Assembly: GCA_014302835.1 (NCBI GenBank)
Contig: CP060294.1
Span: 1,798,001-1,862,000 of the forward strand
Direction: 5' to 3'
Origin: Pedobacter sp. PAMC26386
GTDB lineage: Bacteria > Bacteroidota > Bacteroidia > Sphingobacteriales > Sphingobacteriaceae
Length of the DNA: 64,000 nt
The position numbers and the translations under genes were made by a program. The notes beneath the pieces are model-generated. The model saw only the letters and a program-made list of their open reading frames with translations, was not told the origin of the DNA and searched no databases. This document shows positions 17,083 through 26,395 of the stretch, piece after piece. Within the stretch, counting starts at the first letter, position 1, and each line of letters begins with the position of its first letter.

Positions 17083-17185
17083 ATATCGGCGGTATATCCA
17101 GTTTGAAGGTGTATTATTAAATTATAATGGTAATAAATTTATCGTATCGATATATTGTAATATTGTATCTTTCCAAAAAAAATAT

Positions 17186-18322
17186 ATGAAGAAAACCAAA
17201 CTACTAATTTTAGCCCTATTTATTGCCAATTTCAGTAATGCACAAACTACATTAATGGATAGTTTAATTCAAAAAAACTACTCAACCTTTAAAAAAGATA
17301 ATAACAACGCTTTCGAAGGCAAAGGATGGATTACCCTAAAGGATGAAATCAGCAAAAACAATTCTGTGTTATTGGGCGAGCTACATTTCACCAATGAAGT
17401 CCCTTACTTCACCAATGCGATTATCAATAATATTAAGTTCGACAACTATATTCTGGAAATTGATCCCTATACAATCAACACAATATCAACAAAAATTAAA
17501 TCCTTATCCTCTGCTGAACTGGAAAAATTCCGTGATGGATGAGGTTCAGCTTTATCTTTTTTACAAGGTGAAGCTGAGTTTGATTTATTCAAAAACATAC
17601 TTCAGCAGAATATCAAACTATATGGGGCTGATCAAATTAGTTTATTTTCAGACCGGTTACTGCTTTCGGAGTTGAGTAAACAATCCAAAAATGCTAAAGC
17701 AAAGGAAATCTATAAACAGATGATCGCTAATTCCGCTGCTTATGACACAAAAAACAACACCACATTCTATTTGTTCTCTGACGATTGTCTTGCAAAAATG
17801 AACGCATTGAGCGCTATGAATTTATCAGCCAACGAGAAAGAGCAGCTTGAAGCACTAAAATTAAGCAGGGAACTATATTTAAATAGAATTCATCGTTTAA
17901 GAGTTCAATACATGAAACACCTGGTTCTTGAAAAACTTTCTGAATGGAAAGACAAAAAGAATCTTTTCAAATTTGGTGCTAATCACATGCCTAAAGGAGA
18001 GAGTTTAATGGAAGTATTCGATATTGGCAATCTGGTCTCCAATATTGAAGAGGCAAATTACCGGAAGTCATTACACATTATGCTCATCGGAAAGGGAGAA
18101 GGAGAAACATTGGCTGATTTAGATCAATATAAATCTTTCTTAACTGTCGTAAAAGATGACAATTGGTATGCCTATGATTTAAGACCCTTGAAACAAGCAA
18201 TCTCTAAAAAGAAGCTTAAAGTAGAGGATTTGGAGCTGGAAAGAATTATAAAAGGTTACGACTATTTGGTTTTCATTCCAAGCATTACCAAAACCTCAAA
18301 AAGAGGCAAATCAAACCATTAA
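17186..18322 (+). pseudogene. exported ChaN/erythromycin-esterase-like protein with internal stop
   Basis: A 379-codon frame starts at ATG 17186 with a signal peptide (MKKTKLLILALFIANFSNAQ). A single TGA at 17540-17542 (codon 119) interrupts it, and the same frame continues open to 18322. The N-terminal part has LLGELHFTNEVPYFTNAI; the C-terminal part has FGANHMPKGESLMEVFDIGN. That is the Glu/His-rich layout of the ChaN/TraB/erythromycin esterase superfamily. The lesion may be a real mutation or a sequencing error. A GC-rich hairpin follows. Confidence 0.7.
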
Positions 18323-18333
18323 ATCCAGCTCAA

Positions 18334-18363
18334 AAGCCGGCTGTTTTTTAGCGCAGCCGGCTT
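18334..18363 (+). terminator. GC-rich hairpin
   Basis: 10-bp arms AAGCCGGCTG/CAGCCGGCTT lie 12 bp after the stop of the preceding pseudogene. The T run is in the loop, not after the stem, so termination strength is unclear. Confidence 0.5.
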
Positions 18364-18459
18364 ACTTATATGATTCATACAGATACTTTGTAAGCTAACA
18401 TTACAGTACAGGTTCAATTTCCTGCATTTCTTTCCATCGGGTGCGGTAAAACTGAGGAA

Positions 18460-18684
18460 TTATTGCTTCCAAAATTGCCACCATCTACTCCCGCTAGCCT
18501 TTATTTGAACTTCTGTTTCTGAATATTTTTGCTCAACTGATTTGGAATCAGCGGGTTGATTTTCAATCGAAGAAAAGTATTTCATGATTTCTAAGTAGCT
18601 TTCTTCTTTAATCGGTTGAAGTATATATTGCGCTTCGTCAAGTCTTGTAAGTAGAGGCAATGTGGTCAACGATATGATCAACAT
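18460..18684 (-). CDS. small hypothetical ORF, possibly a fragment
   Basis: 74 residues ending in a tryptophan-rich tail RWWQFWKQ. In the next frame the minus strand continues with an open stretch to 18401 (PQFYRTRWKEMQEIEPVL). The two frames overlap, so this could be a frameshifted remnant of one gene. No family is recognised. Confidence 0.3.
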   Translation of the reverse strand: MLIISLTTLPLLTRLDEAQYILQPIKEESYLEIMKYFSSIENQPADSKSVEQKYSETEVQIKASGSRWWQFWKQ

Positions 18685-18803
18685 TGGTTAATTTTTGCAG
18701 ACTGGAGACACCGAACTACCAATGCTTCAATACAATAAAAAAAACAAATCCCTACGGCTGCCAATCATAGAACAAAACAAAAAAAATCAATTAAATTTGC
18801 CAC

Positions 18804-20717
18804 ATGAGTAATGGCTTGCCTTCCAATTCAATTTTCGACAGAATCTTATCTTTTATTGACTATACCAATCACAATATCTTTCTTACAGGAAAGGCAGGAA
18901 CAGGAAAGACAACACTCCTTAAAAGAATAAAAGAAGAGAGTTCAAAAAAAATGGTCGTAGTGGCCCCTACCGGCGTTGCTGCAATGAATGCCAAAGGCAC
19001 AACGATTAACTCATTTTTCCAGTTACCTTCGGGTTCTTTTTATCCTGGAGAAATTGGTCTGGAAGACTTGCAATCAGGAATCATTTCCATTCAGTCGATG
19101 GTCAGTGATTTAAGCTATAGCAAAGAAAAAACGACCCTATTCAATGAATTAGAACTGCTAATTATTGACGAAATATCTATGGTCCGCTGTGATTTGATGG
19201 ATATGATTGACGCGATACTACGCGCTGTACGAAAAAGCAATACCCCTTTTGGCGGCGTACAACTGCTGCTCATCGGCGATCTATATCAATTACCCCCTGT
19301 TGTTAAAAGAGAAGAATGGGCATTCTTAGGCAGAGTTTATGCTTCTCCTTATTTTTTTGAAGGTCACGTTATTCGCAGAAACCCACTTTTACAAATAGAA
19401 TTAACTACAGTATTCCGACAGACTGAACCAGAATTCGTCAGTATCCTGAACAGCATCAGAAATAACCAGATTAATGAGAAAGACCTTGCATTATTAAACA
19501 AAAGATATGACCCTCAATTTCTTTCTACCGAGGACTTGAATCCTATTATTATCACTTCCCATAACGCAGAAGCAAATGCGATCAATAAAGCAAAATTGGA
19601 CGAGATTGCTGGCGATGAGTATACTTTTACTGGGGAGACCAGTGGAGAATTCAGAGATGCCGGCATACAGGCGGAACAAATACTGAAGCTTAAAGAAGGT
19701 GCCCAAATCATGTTTATTAAGAATGACAGCGGCGATAACAGGAAATTTTACAATGGAAAGATTGGAAAAATAAAATCCATTAAAGACAACGACATTTATA
19801 TTTCTTTTCCCCATGAAGACGATCTGTTGCTGGAGAGATCGTCCTGGCAATCTTTTGAATATAAAACTGATACAGAAAAAGTTATTGTGCAGCAGCAAAT
19901 AGGAGAATTTTTACAATACCCGATAAAACTAGCATGGGCAGTAACCATTCATAAAAGCCAGGGACTAACATTTGACCACGCTATTATTGACGCAGGAAAA
20001 TCATTCATCAGCGGACAAGTATATGTAGCTTTAAGTCGCGTAAGAACACTTAACGGACTAATTCTGAAATCAAAGATCAATACTGAAAGTCTGAGATCAA
20101 ACCTGGAAGTAATCAATTATATGAAACCAGTTAAAGAAGAAGAGCTTGAAAATCTCCTGGTTAATGGACAAGAAAGCTTTATTCTCCAGCTGGTATTAAA
20201 CCACTTCTCATTTAACCGCTTGTTAAGTGAGCTTCATACCGTTACTTCACAACCAGACATTGTCAGATCAAATATTCCTGAATATTCAATTTTATTCAAT
20301 CAGCTTAGAAAAGCTATTAAGGATCTCATCATTTTATCTGACCGTTTTCAGGCACAAGTAATTAACCTTTACAAACAAACTGGATTTAGTGACCTTCCTG
20401 CATTGCAAACAAGGATTGAATCTGCTGTAATATATTTTACTAAGGAGATTAACATGCTGGTTCTAAACCAGGTCAATAAAAACATAAGGATTAAACCTAA
20501 AAACAAAGTTCAGCAGGAATTGCAACATCTTTTCCAAAAATACAGACTAGAAGTTGAGCACAGAATTTCGCTTTTACAAAAAGCAGAAGAATTGCTAAAA
20601 GAACCTATTGGAGCTAAAAATTATACTTCATGGATTAATAAACACAATACACAGATCAACACAAAAGCAAAGTCGTCTACCGGTAATCAGCAATCCACTA
20701 CATTGCAACTGTTTTAA
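18804..20717 (+). CDS. Pif1-like ATP-dependent DNA helicase
   Basis: 637 residues. Walker A GKAGTGKTT is at 29-37, followed by APTGVAA (motif Ia), Walker B IDEIS at 121-125, GDLYQLPPV (motif III), TVFRQ, and the C-terminal superfamily-1 motifs AWAVTIHKSQGLTFD and QVYVALSRVR. This is the Pif1/RecD-type helicase found across Bacteroidota. The last ~200 residues are helical and specific to this group. It is transcribed with the Crp/Fnr gene direction (37-bp gap), though a shared role is not evident. The likely function is genome maintenance, such as unwinding G-quadruplexes or stalled forks. Confidence 0.9.
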   Translation: MSNGLPSNSIFDRILSFIDYTNHNIFLTGKAGTGKTTLLKRIKEESSKKMVVVAPTGVAAMNAKGTTINSFFQLPSGSFYPGEIGLEDLQSGIISIQSMVSDLSYSKEKTTLFNELELLIIDEISMVRCDLMDMIDAILRAVRKSNTPFGGVQLLLIGDLYQLPPVVKREEWAFLGRVYASPYFFEGHVIRRNPLLQIELTTVFRQTEPEFVSILNSIRNNQINEKDLALLNKRYDPQFLSTEDLNPIIITSHNAEANAINKAKLDEIAGDEYTFTGETSGEFRDAGIQAEQILKLKEGAQIMFIKNDSGDNRKFYNGKIGKIKSIKDNDIYISFPHEDDLLLERSSWQSFEYKTDTEKVIVQQQIGEFLQYPIKLAWAVTIHKSQGLTFDHAIIDAGKSFISGQVYVALSRVRTLNGLILKSKINTESLRSNLEVINYMKPVKEEELENLLVNGQESFILQLVLNHFSFNRLLSELHTVTSQPDIVRSNIPEYSILFNQLRKAIKDLIILSDRFQAQVINLYKQTGFSDLPALQTRIESAVIYFTKEINMLVLNQVNKNIRIKPKNKVQQELQHLFQKYRLEVEHRISLLQKAEELLKEPIGAKNYTSWINKHNTQINTKAKSSTGNQQSTTLQLF

Positions 20718-20754
20718 AAAATGAGCTGTTTATAATTTATACCTAAATCAAAAA

Positions 20755-21339
20755 ATGCAATACAACACCTTCACTCCTCTTTTTGACTTCCTGCAACTGT
20801 TCAGAAATATTGACAGGGCTGATCAGGAAACCATTTGTAAAAACATACAATTTCGTAAAGTAATTGAGGGAGAAGTATTACTGCAGGAAGGTAAACTGGC
20901 AAAAGAACTATTCTTCGTATGTAAAGGGATATTGAAAATTGTCACTATAAATGAGAAAGGAAATTCTGTCACACAATTTTTTTTAAAAGAACACCGTTTT
21001 TGTACAATTTTAAACAGCCTTAATAATAATGTCCCGGCAAATGAAAGTATTGTAGCTGCTTGCGATGCAGAACTCATTGTCTTTTCAAAAGATATATTGC
21101 TTCAGTTGTATGTCACTATTCCTTACCTTAAAGATTTAATTGGCGGCATTATTCAGCAGGGATTACTGGACAAAATACAAATACGAAATTCTTATATGGG
21201 TGAAGGTGCAACAATACGCTATCAGAAATTCATATCTCAGCAACCAGATATCGCATTGAGAGTTCCTTTAAGTGATGTAGCCTCTTATCTCGGGATGACA
21301 CAACAATCACTTAGCCGAATAAGGAAAAATATCCGTTAG
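20755..21339 (+). CDS. Crp/Fnr family transcriptional regulator
   Basis: 194 residues. The cNMP-type barrel includes EGEVLLQEGKLAKELFFVCKGILKI (about 35-60). The C-terminal helix-turn-helix is VPLSDVASYLGMTQQSLSRIRKNIR, and its recognition helix is nearly identical to that of the broken regulator at 56391-56957. Both regulators are followed by an SDR gene and an identical 16-bp palindrome, which makes that palindrome the likely operator. The effector is unknown. Confidence 0.91.
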   Translation: MQYNTFTPLFDFLQLFRNIDRADQETICKNIQFRKVIEGEVLLQEGKLAKELFFVCKGILKIVTINEKGNSVTQFFLKEHRFCTILNSLNNNVPANESIVAACDAELIVFSKDILLQLYVTIPYLKDLIGGIIQQGLLDKIQIRNSYMGEGATIRYQKFISQQPDIALRVPLSDVASYLGMTQQSLSRIRKNIR

Positions 21340-21349
21340 CAAATCTCTT

Positions 21350-21365
21350 TTTACCATTTGGTAAA
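21350..21365. promoter_or_regulatory. Crp/Fnr candidate operator TTTACCATTTGGTAAA
   Basis: A perfect palindrome (arms TTTACCA/TGGTAAA, spacer TT) lies between the Crp/Fnr gene and the SDR. The same 16-mer is at 56366-56381 in the matching interval of the second Crp/Fnr-SDR module. If the -7 box at 21387-21394 is used, its centre would lie about 40 bp upstream of transcription start, a class-II activator position. Confidence 0.72.
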
Positions 21366-21386
21366 TCTCTTCAGGAATAGTCAGTC

Positions 21387-21394
21387 TACTTTTG
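21387..21394 (+). promoter_or_regulatory. -7 box of SDR gene
   Basis: TACTTTTG matches TAnnTTTG, 27 bp upstream of the SDR ATG. No good -33 element lies at the usual spacing, which fits an activator-dependent promoter. Confidence 0.5.
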
Positions 21395-21421
21395 TTAGCT
21401 AAACATTTTAAAATAAAAAAA

Positions 21422-22165
21422 ATGAAACAGGTAACAAAAAACGATGAAACATTACAGACTAAAAAAGTTGTTATTATTGGCGGGAGTTCAGGCATTGGTT
21501 TGGCAACAGCAAAAGCAATTGCTTCAAAAAACACAGCCATAATAATTATTTCCAGTAATCAGCAAAGGGTCGACAAGGCATTAGGCGAATTACCAAAAAA
21601 CAGTATAGGCTACGCGATTGATGTGACCGATGAAACACAAGTTAAAAATGCATTTAAAAAAATAGGTTCTTTCGATCACCTGGTATTTACAGCAGGAGAA
21701 AATATTCAGCTCGGTAATATTGAAGATACACTACTAGAAAATGCACGCAGATATTTCGACGTGAGGTATTGGGGTGCCTTTACTGCCGTAAAATATGCAG
21801 CTCCGTATATTAACCCAAAGGGTTCAATAGTACTGACCAGTGGTATTGCGAGTAACCGTCCAAATAAAGGCTGGTCAATGGGTGCCAGTATCTGTTCAGC
21901 AATGGAAGGTTTCACCCGGGCAATAGCAATGGAACTGGCGCCAATAAGAGTCAATATAGTTTCACCTGGAGTTGTCAAAACAGATTTATGGTCTGGCATG
22001 ACTCCAGTTGACCGAGAAGAAATGTATGATCAGGTAGGTAATTCATTGCCCGTAAAAAGAGTTGGCAATGCCGATGACATTGCCAAAGCATACGTATATT
22101 TGATAGAACAGGAATATGTAACAGGACAAACCCTTATCGTTGATGGAGGTGCTTCTTTTGTGTAA
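21422..22165 (+). CDS. SDR-fold protein lacking the YxxxK catalytic pair
   Basis: 247 residues from ATG 21422; an upstream in-frame TTG at 21392 overlaps the -7 region and is rejected. It is a Rossmann SDR with GGSSGIG at 20-26, TAGEN near 90, SPGVVKTDLW and IVDGGAS at the end. Where classical SDRs have YxxxK, the protein reads WSMGASICSAMEG (151-163), so the tyrosine and lysine are replaced (about Gly154 and Cys158). Such atypical SDRs occur in proteobacteria and Bacteroidota; their activity is uncertain. The Crp/Fnr operator lies upstream. Confidence 0.88.
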   Translation: MKQVTKNDETLQTKKVVIIGGSSGIGLATAKAIASKNTAIIIISSNQQRVDKALGELPKNSIGYAIDVTDETQVKNAFKKIGSFDHLVFTAGENIQLGNIEDTLLENARRYFDVRYWGAFTAVKYAAPYINPKGSIVLTSGIASNRPNKGWSMGASICSAMEGFTRAIAMELAPIRVNIVSPGVVKTDLWSGMTPVDREEMYDQVGNSLPVKRVGNADDIAKAYVYLIEQEYVTGQTLIVDGGASFV

Positions 22166-22166
22166 G

Positions 22167-23095
22167 TTATTCGCGGACCCAATTAGTAACATTATCCAAA
22201 AACTCTTTTTGCTGGTCCGCGAACAAATAATGCGATGCTTTATCAAGATATTTGAAATTTCTATCACCATATAATGTCCTTAGGGTTTTAATTTGTAAAG
22301 GAGAGAAAATACCATCCTGTTTACCATATAATGCATATATCTTCTTATTGTTGAGCACTTTCAGCACAGGAGTCAAATCAATATTTTTGAAGGGTTCGTT
22401 CTGATAAAAAACTGAGGGTGCATTTTTATTTCTTATATCGTTTTTAAAGAAATCACTTGCATTATATGCTTTCCAGATGCCCTGACCTTCGGCGGTAGGG
22501 TCCTGAACTTTGAAGAACCCATTTTCAGAGGCTAAATTGAAACACTCTTTTCTATACTCAGCTGTATTTTTATCGGCTTTTTCTAGTTTTGAAACTACTT
22601 TCAACTGTTCAGCATCTCCCCTTAAGGTATAGATTTTTTTTACCTCATTTAAGATATGATCATAAGTTTGCTGTTGAGAAATCAAAGCACTGGTAAGTAC
22701 AATAGAATTGATATGCTGAGGATATCTTTTAGCATATTGAATGGTAACCAGACCACCAAAACTGAAACCTATCAGTGATGCTTTTTTTAAATGGTATTTT
22801 TCATAAATACCATTTAAATCGTTGAAAGCTTCTTCATAAGTCAATTTTGCATTGTTGTCAGCAGACCTTCCTTCACCCCGGCGGTCATAAACAATGACAT
22901 AAAACCCTCTATTAGCAGCTTTTGAGCTGTGGTTGCTTCAAAAAATATTGAATTTCCACTGGGTCCACCGTGAATAAATATAATTGGAGGATCTTTCTTA
23001 TCACCAAAACTTTTGGAGTAAATGGTTTGTGCGTAATTAGCTGCAGAAATAAGTAAAAGGCTAGTGGTTAATAAAAGTCTAAAAAAATTGTTCAT
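22167..23095 (-). pseudogene. exported alpha/beta hydrolase, frameshifted
   Basis: Two frames together make one ~310-residue secreted hydrolase. The N-terminal piece (from 23095) has a signal peptide and the oxyanion motif IFIHGGPSGNS. The C-terminal piece has the nucleophile elbow GFSFGG and a terminal SHYLFADQQKEFL histidine region. The intervening sequence reads on correctly in the second frame as RGFYVIVYDRRGEGRSADNNAKLTYEEAF. This places a one-base deletion in the A run at 22920-22923 (T run on the plus strand). It is a recent lesion or a sequencing error, convergent with the SDR gene by 1 bp. Confidence 0.82.
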
Positions 23096-23170
23096 TTTCC
23101 TCCAAATTTTAGGCAGTTAAGATATAGTAAAACTTTAAAAAGTCATAATCTTACACTAAAATAGAACCGC

Positions 23171-23210
23171 AAAAAAAATCTGCAGGAAACCATCCCGGCT
23201 TCCTGCAGAT
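23171..23210 (-). terminator. hairpin terminator
   Basis: 11-bp arms ATCTGCAGGAA/TTCCTGCAGAT. On the minus strand the stem is followed by eight U residues. It ends transcription from the Hcp-like remnant. Confidence 0.75.
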
Positions 23211-23239
23211 ACATTAAAGCTTTTTAAAAAAGCTCTTCA

Positions 23240-23518
23240 CTAAGCTTTTGGCCAGTCATTAGTATGCTCCGCATTACCAATCTTAAGTTTACGTGCAGAT
23301 ACCACGAAACTCAAAGTCATCGGGGTATTGTCGTTAACCGCAATCCCTTCATTGTACTGGATGATGTAACCATCTTCAAAATGAACTTCCTTCATCTTGG
23401 CATCTTCTTCTGATTTCTTAATCGGCAAAGTGCCAGCTAAAGGTTTGTACTGGTTGTTTACCTTCCAGACAATTAATTTTACTTCCTGTCCATTTTTCAC
23501 TAACAAAGCAACACTCAA
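23240..23518 (-). pseudogene. truncated type VI secretion tube protein (Hcp/TssD-like)
   Basis: 92 residues from a TTG. The last ~70 residues (YKPLAGTL, KKSEEDAKMKEVHFEDGYIIQY, TPMTLSFVVSARKLKIGNAEHTNDWP) match my memory of the C-terminal half of Bacteroidota TssD/Hcp tube proteins, which are ~130 residues. The N-terminal beta strands are missing and a stop lies just upstream, so this is a remnant. No other T6SS gene is present. The identification is by pattern recall and was not searched. Confidence 0.6.
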
Positions 23519-23664
23519 CTGTCTCTAAACTTTTACAAATCAACCGCTTAACACTCCGCCAATTCAACAAGCTTTCCTTATATTAGATGAGTTAATACGA
23601 TATAGCTTAGTAATTAAGCCATGAATTTATCTTTTAGCAGCGGACGATCAACCAAAAACCAAAT

Positions 23665-25026
23665 ATGAAAACAAAGCACTTGTTAATTCTAGCGGGATTG
23701 ATGCTGGGAACCCTGCCGTTTACAATCCAGGCACAAAGCACAAAATGGCAGAACCTGTTCAATGGAAAAGACCTTCATGGATGGAAACAACTCAATGGTA
23801 AGGCTAACTACGAAGTCATCAATGGAGAACTAGTTGGCACTACAGTTTCCAATACCCCTAACTCATTTCTGGCGACAGAAAAAAACTATAAAGATTTCAT
23901 ATTGGAGTTAGAATTGAAGGTAGATAACTCTATGAACTCTGGTGTACAAATCCGTAGTGAAAGCAACGATACCTACCAGAATGGCAGAGTACATGGCTAC
24001 CAAGTAGAAGTTGATCCCTCAAATCGAAAATTTTCAGGTGGAATTTATGATGAGGCACGAAGAGGCTGGTTATATCCGCTGGACATCAACCCAAACGCAC
24101 AACAGGCATTCAAGAATGAGCAGTGGAATAAATATCGCATAGAATGTATAGGTAACTCCATCCGGACCTGGATTAATGGTGTACCTGCAGCAAACCTGGT
24201 AGATACCATGACTCCTACTGGTTTTATCGCCCTGCAAGTGCATGCCATTGGCAAAGATGATCTTCCTGGTAAACAGATCCACTGGCGTAATATCCGCATA
24301 CAAACCGAAAATCTACAGCCTTCAAAAACAGACCATATTTATGTGGTTAACTTAATTCCCAATAACCTTTCTCCACAAGAAAAGGCTGAAGGATATACGC
24401 TTTTGTGGGATGGAAAAACCAGCAAAGGCTGGAAGGGCGCTTATAAACCAGAATTTCCTAAAAGTGGCTGGCTCATTCAGGACGGAGAACTAAGTGTTCA
24501 AAAATCGAATGGAGCAGAATCAACCAACGGCGGAGACATTGTGACAGAAAAACAATACAGTACTTTTGAACTCAAGTTTGACTTTAAACTCACTGAAGGA
24601 GCAAACAGTGGGGTTAAATATTTTGTCACCCTTACCGAGGGAAATAAAGGATCTGCTATCGGACCTGAATACCAGATTCTGGATGATGAAAGACATCCGG
24701 ATGCTAAACTTGGAAAAAATGGAAACAGAACCTTAGGCTCATTATATGATCTGATTACCAGTAAAAAAATCCCCAATGCCCAAAGAAAAATTGGAGAATG
24801 GAATCATGGCCTGATCAAAGCATTTCCCGATCACAAAATAGAATATTGGTTAAATGGCTACAAAATTCTGGAATATGTAAGAGGCTCTTCAGAATTTCTG
24901 GCCCTGGTAGCTGATAGTAAATATAAAGACTGGAAGAACTTTGGAATGGCTCCAAAGGGACATATCCTCTTACAGGACCATGGTGACCAGGTATTCTTTA
25001 GAAGTATCAAATTAAAACAACTATAA
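23665..25026 (+). CDS. DUF1080 (3-keto-disaccharide hydrolase) protein, two domains
   Basis: 453 residues with a signal peptide ending near TIQAQ (24). Two tandem DUF1080 jelly-roll domains follow: residues ~28-212, beginning [18 protein letters not shown], and ~235-452, beginning [18 protein letters not shown]1080 proteins of Bacteroidota hydrolyse 3-keto-glycosides made by Gfo/Idh/MocA oxidoreductases. The next gene, 10 bp downstream, encodes exactly such an enzyme, so the pair probably performs oxidation-assisted glycoside cleavage in the periplasm. The specific sugar is unknown. Confidence 0.9.
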   Translation: MKTKHLLILAGLMLGTLPFTIQAQSTKWQNLFNGKDLHGWKQLNGKANYEVINGELVGTTVSNTPNSFLATEKNYKDFILELELKVDNSMNSGVQIRSESNDTYQNGRVHGYQVEVDPSNRKFSGGIYDEARRGWLYPLDINPNAQQAFKNEQWNKYRIECIGNSIRTWINGVPAANLVDTMTPTGFIALQVHAIGKDDLPGKQIHWRNIRIQTENLQPSKTDHIYVVNLIPNNLSPQEKAEGYTLLWDGKTSKGWKGAYKPEFPKSGWLIQDGELSVQKSNGAESTNGGDIVTEKQYSTFELKFDFKLTEGANSGVKYFVTLTEGNKGSAIGPEYQILDDERHPDAKLGKNGNRTLGSLYDLITSKKIPNAQRKIGEWNHGLIKAFPDHKIEYWLNGYKILEYVRGSSEFLALVADSKYKDWKNFGMAPKGHILLQDHGDQVFFRSIKLKQL

Positions 25027-25036
25027 CGATCAGACT

Positions 25037-26395
25037 ATGTTATCATCCAGAAGAAAATTCATCAAACAATCTGCTATTGCTGCTGCAGGCACCTATATGG
25101 GTACAATGGGTCTGACCGCCAAAAGTTATGGAAATATTTTGGGGGCCAACGACCGTGTAAGGGTTGGTGTGGTTGGATTTTCAGACCGTTTTGCTAATTC
25201 CCTTTTACCAGGTTTTATGAACCATCATCAGAAACTGAATTTTGACATTATAGCGGTCTCTGATCTATGGAATTACCGCAGAGATTTGGGGCAGAATTTA
25301 TTAAAGACAAAATTTGGACATGATATTACCGCCTGCCGTAATAATGAAGAACTATATAGTTTAAAAGATATTGATGCAGTTATCATTAGTACGGCCGATT
25401 TCCAGCATGCAATACATGCCATAGAAGCCATCAATTCCAAATGTGATGTTTACTGTGAAAAGCCCTTTGCAGAAACAATGTCTGATGCCCGTGCTGCACT
25501 CAAAGCAGTAAAAGCTTCCAAACAGATCCTACAAATTGGTTCTCAAAGAAGAAGTGGAAATAACTATAAAGCAGCAGAAAAATTTATCAAAAGCGGTCAG
25601 TTCGGCGAAATTACAATGGTAGAACTTAGCTGGAATGTAAATCAACCAGGACGCTGGCGCAGGCCAGATCTGGTAGCCAGATTAAAACAAGAAGATACAG
25701 ACTGGAAACGCTTTTTAATAAACCGTCCGTTTGAAGAATGGGATCCGAGAAAATACCTTGAATACCGGTTGTTCTGGCCATATTCTTCAGGAATGCCAGG
25801 GCAATGGATGTCTCATCAGATTGACACTGTACATTGGTTTACAGGCTTAAAACATCCCCGGAGTGTAGTTGCAAATGGGGGTATTTATCAATGGAAAGAT
25901 GGACGCCGCAACTGGGATACTACTACAGCAGTATTTGATTATGGTCCAGAAAATGAACCGGAGAACGGTTTTCAGGTGGTTTTCACCTCCAGAATGCATA
26001 ACGGTGATGAAAATCCTGCCGAAATATACTATTCCAATGGTGGTGAATTAAATCTGAATACCAATACAGTATCGTCTAAAGGAGGTCTTAAAGCCGATGC
26101 TGCACGTGCGATGCACCTAAAGCCCAACTTATTGCCTGAATTAAAACTAACTAATCAAACAGAAAAAGTTGCTGCTTCAGCCAATACCGGTGGTGATCCC
26201 CTAACGTCAGCGCATATGCGGAATTGGATGGAATGTATCAGAAGCAGGCAAGAAACACATGCCCCTGTTGAGGCTGGTTATGAGCATTCTATTGCTAATA
26301 TAATGACCAATGCCGCTGTGAGAACTGGTAAAAAAGCCGTTTTTGATGAAAAAACACAAGAGGTAATGGTAGACGGAAAAGTATTTAAATATTAG
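25037..26395 (+). CDS. Gfo/Idh/MocA family oxidoreductase, Tat-exported
   Basis: 452 residues. A twin-arginine signal (SSRRKFIKQ then a hydrophobic stretch) precedes the Rossmann domain RVGVVGFSDRF. The family lysine motif CEKPFAETMSDA is near 148-160. A Trp-rich central region (WNVNQPGRWRRPD, WDPRKYLEYRLFWPYSSGMPGQWMSHQIDTVHW) is typical of the glucose-fructose-oxidoreductase-like, exported Bacteroidota group. It oxidises a sugar or glycoside with bound NAD(P), probably at C3. It is 10 bp after the DUF1080 gene and overlaps the convergent PAP2 gene by 11 bp. Confidence 0.9.
   Translation: MLSSRRKFIKQSAIAAAGTYMGTMGLTAKSYGNILGANDRVRVGVVGFSDRFANSLLPGFMNHHQKLNFDIIAVSDLWNYRRDLGQNLLKTKFGHDITACRNNEELYSLKDIDAVIISTADFQHAIHAIEAINSKCDVYCEKPFAETMSDARAALKAVKASKQILQIGSQRRSGNNYKAAEKFIKSGQFGEITMVELSWNVNQPGRWRRPDLVARLKQEDTDWKRFLINRPFEEWDPRKYLEYRLFWPYSSGMPGQWMSHQIDTVHWFTGLKHPRSVVANGGIYQWKDGRRNWDTTTAVFDYGPENEPENGFQVVFTSRMHNGDENPAEIYYSNGGELNLNTNTVSSKGGLKADAARAMHLKPNLLPELKLTNQTEKVAASANTGGDPLTSAHMRNWMECIRSRQETHAPVEAGYEHSIANIMTNAAVRTGKKAVFDEKTQEVMVDGKVFKY

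Noticed and set aside
17540..17542. Selenocysteine or programmed readthrough at the TGA
   Set aside because: The family has no known redox cysteine at this place and no downstream stem-loop of the required type is visible.
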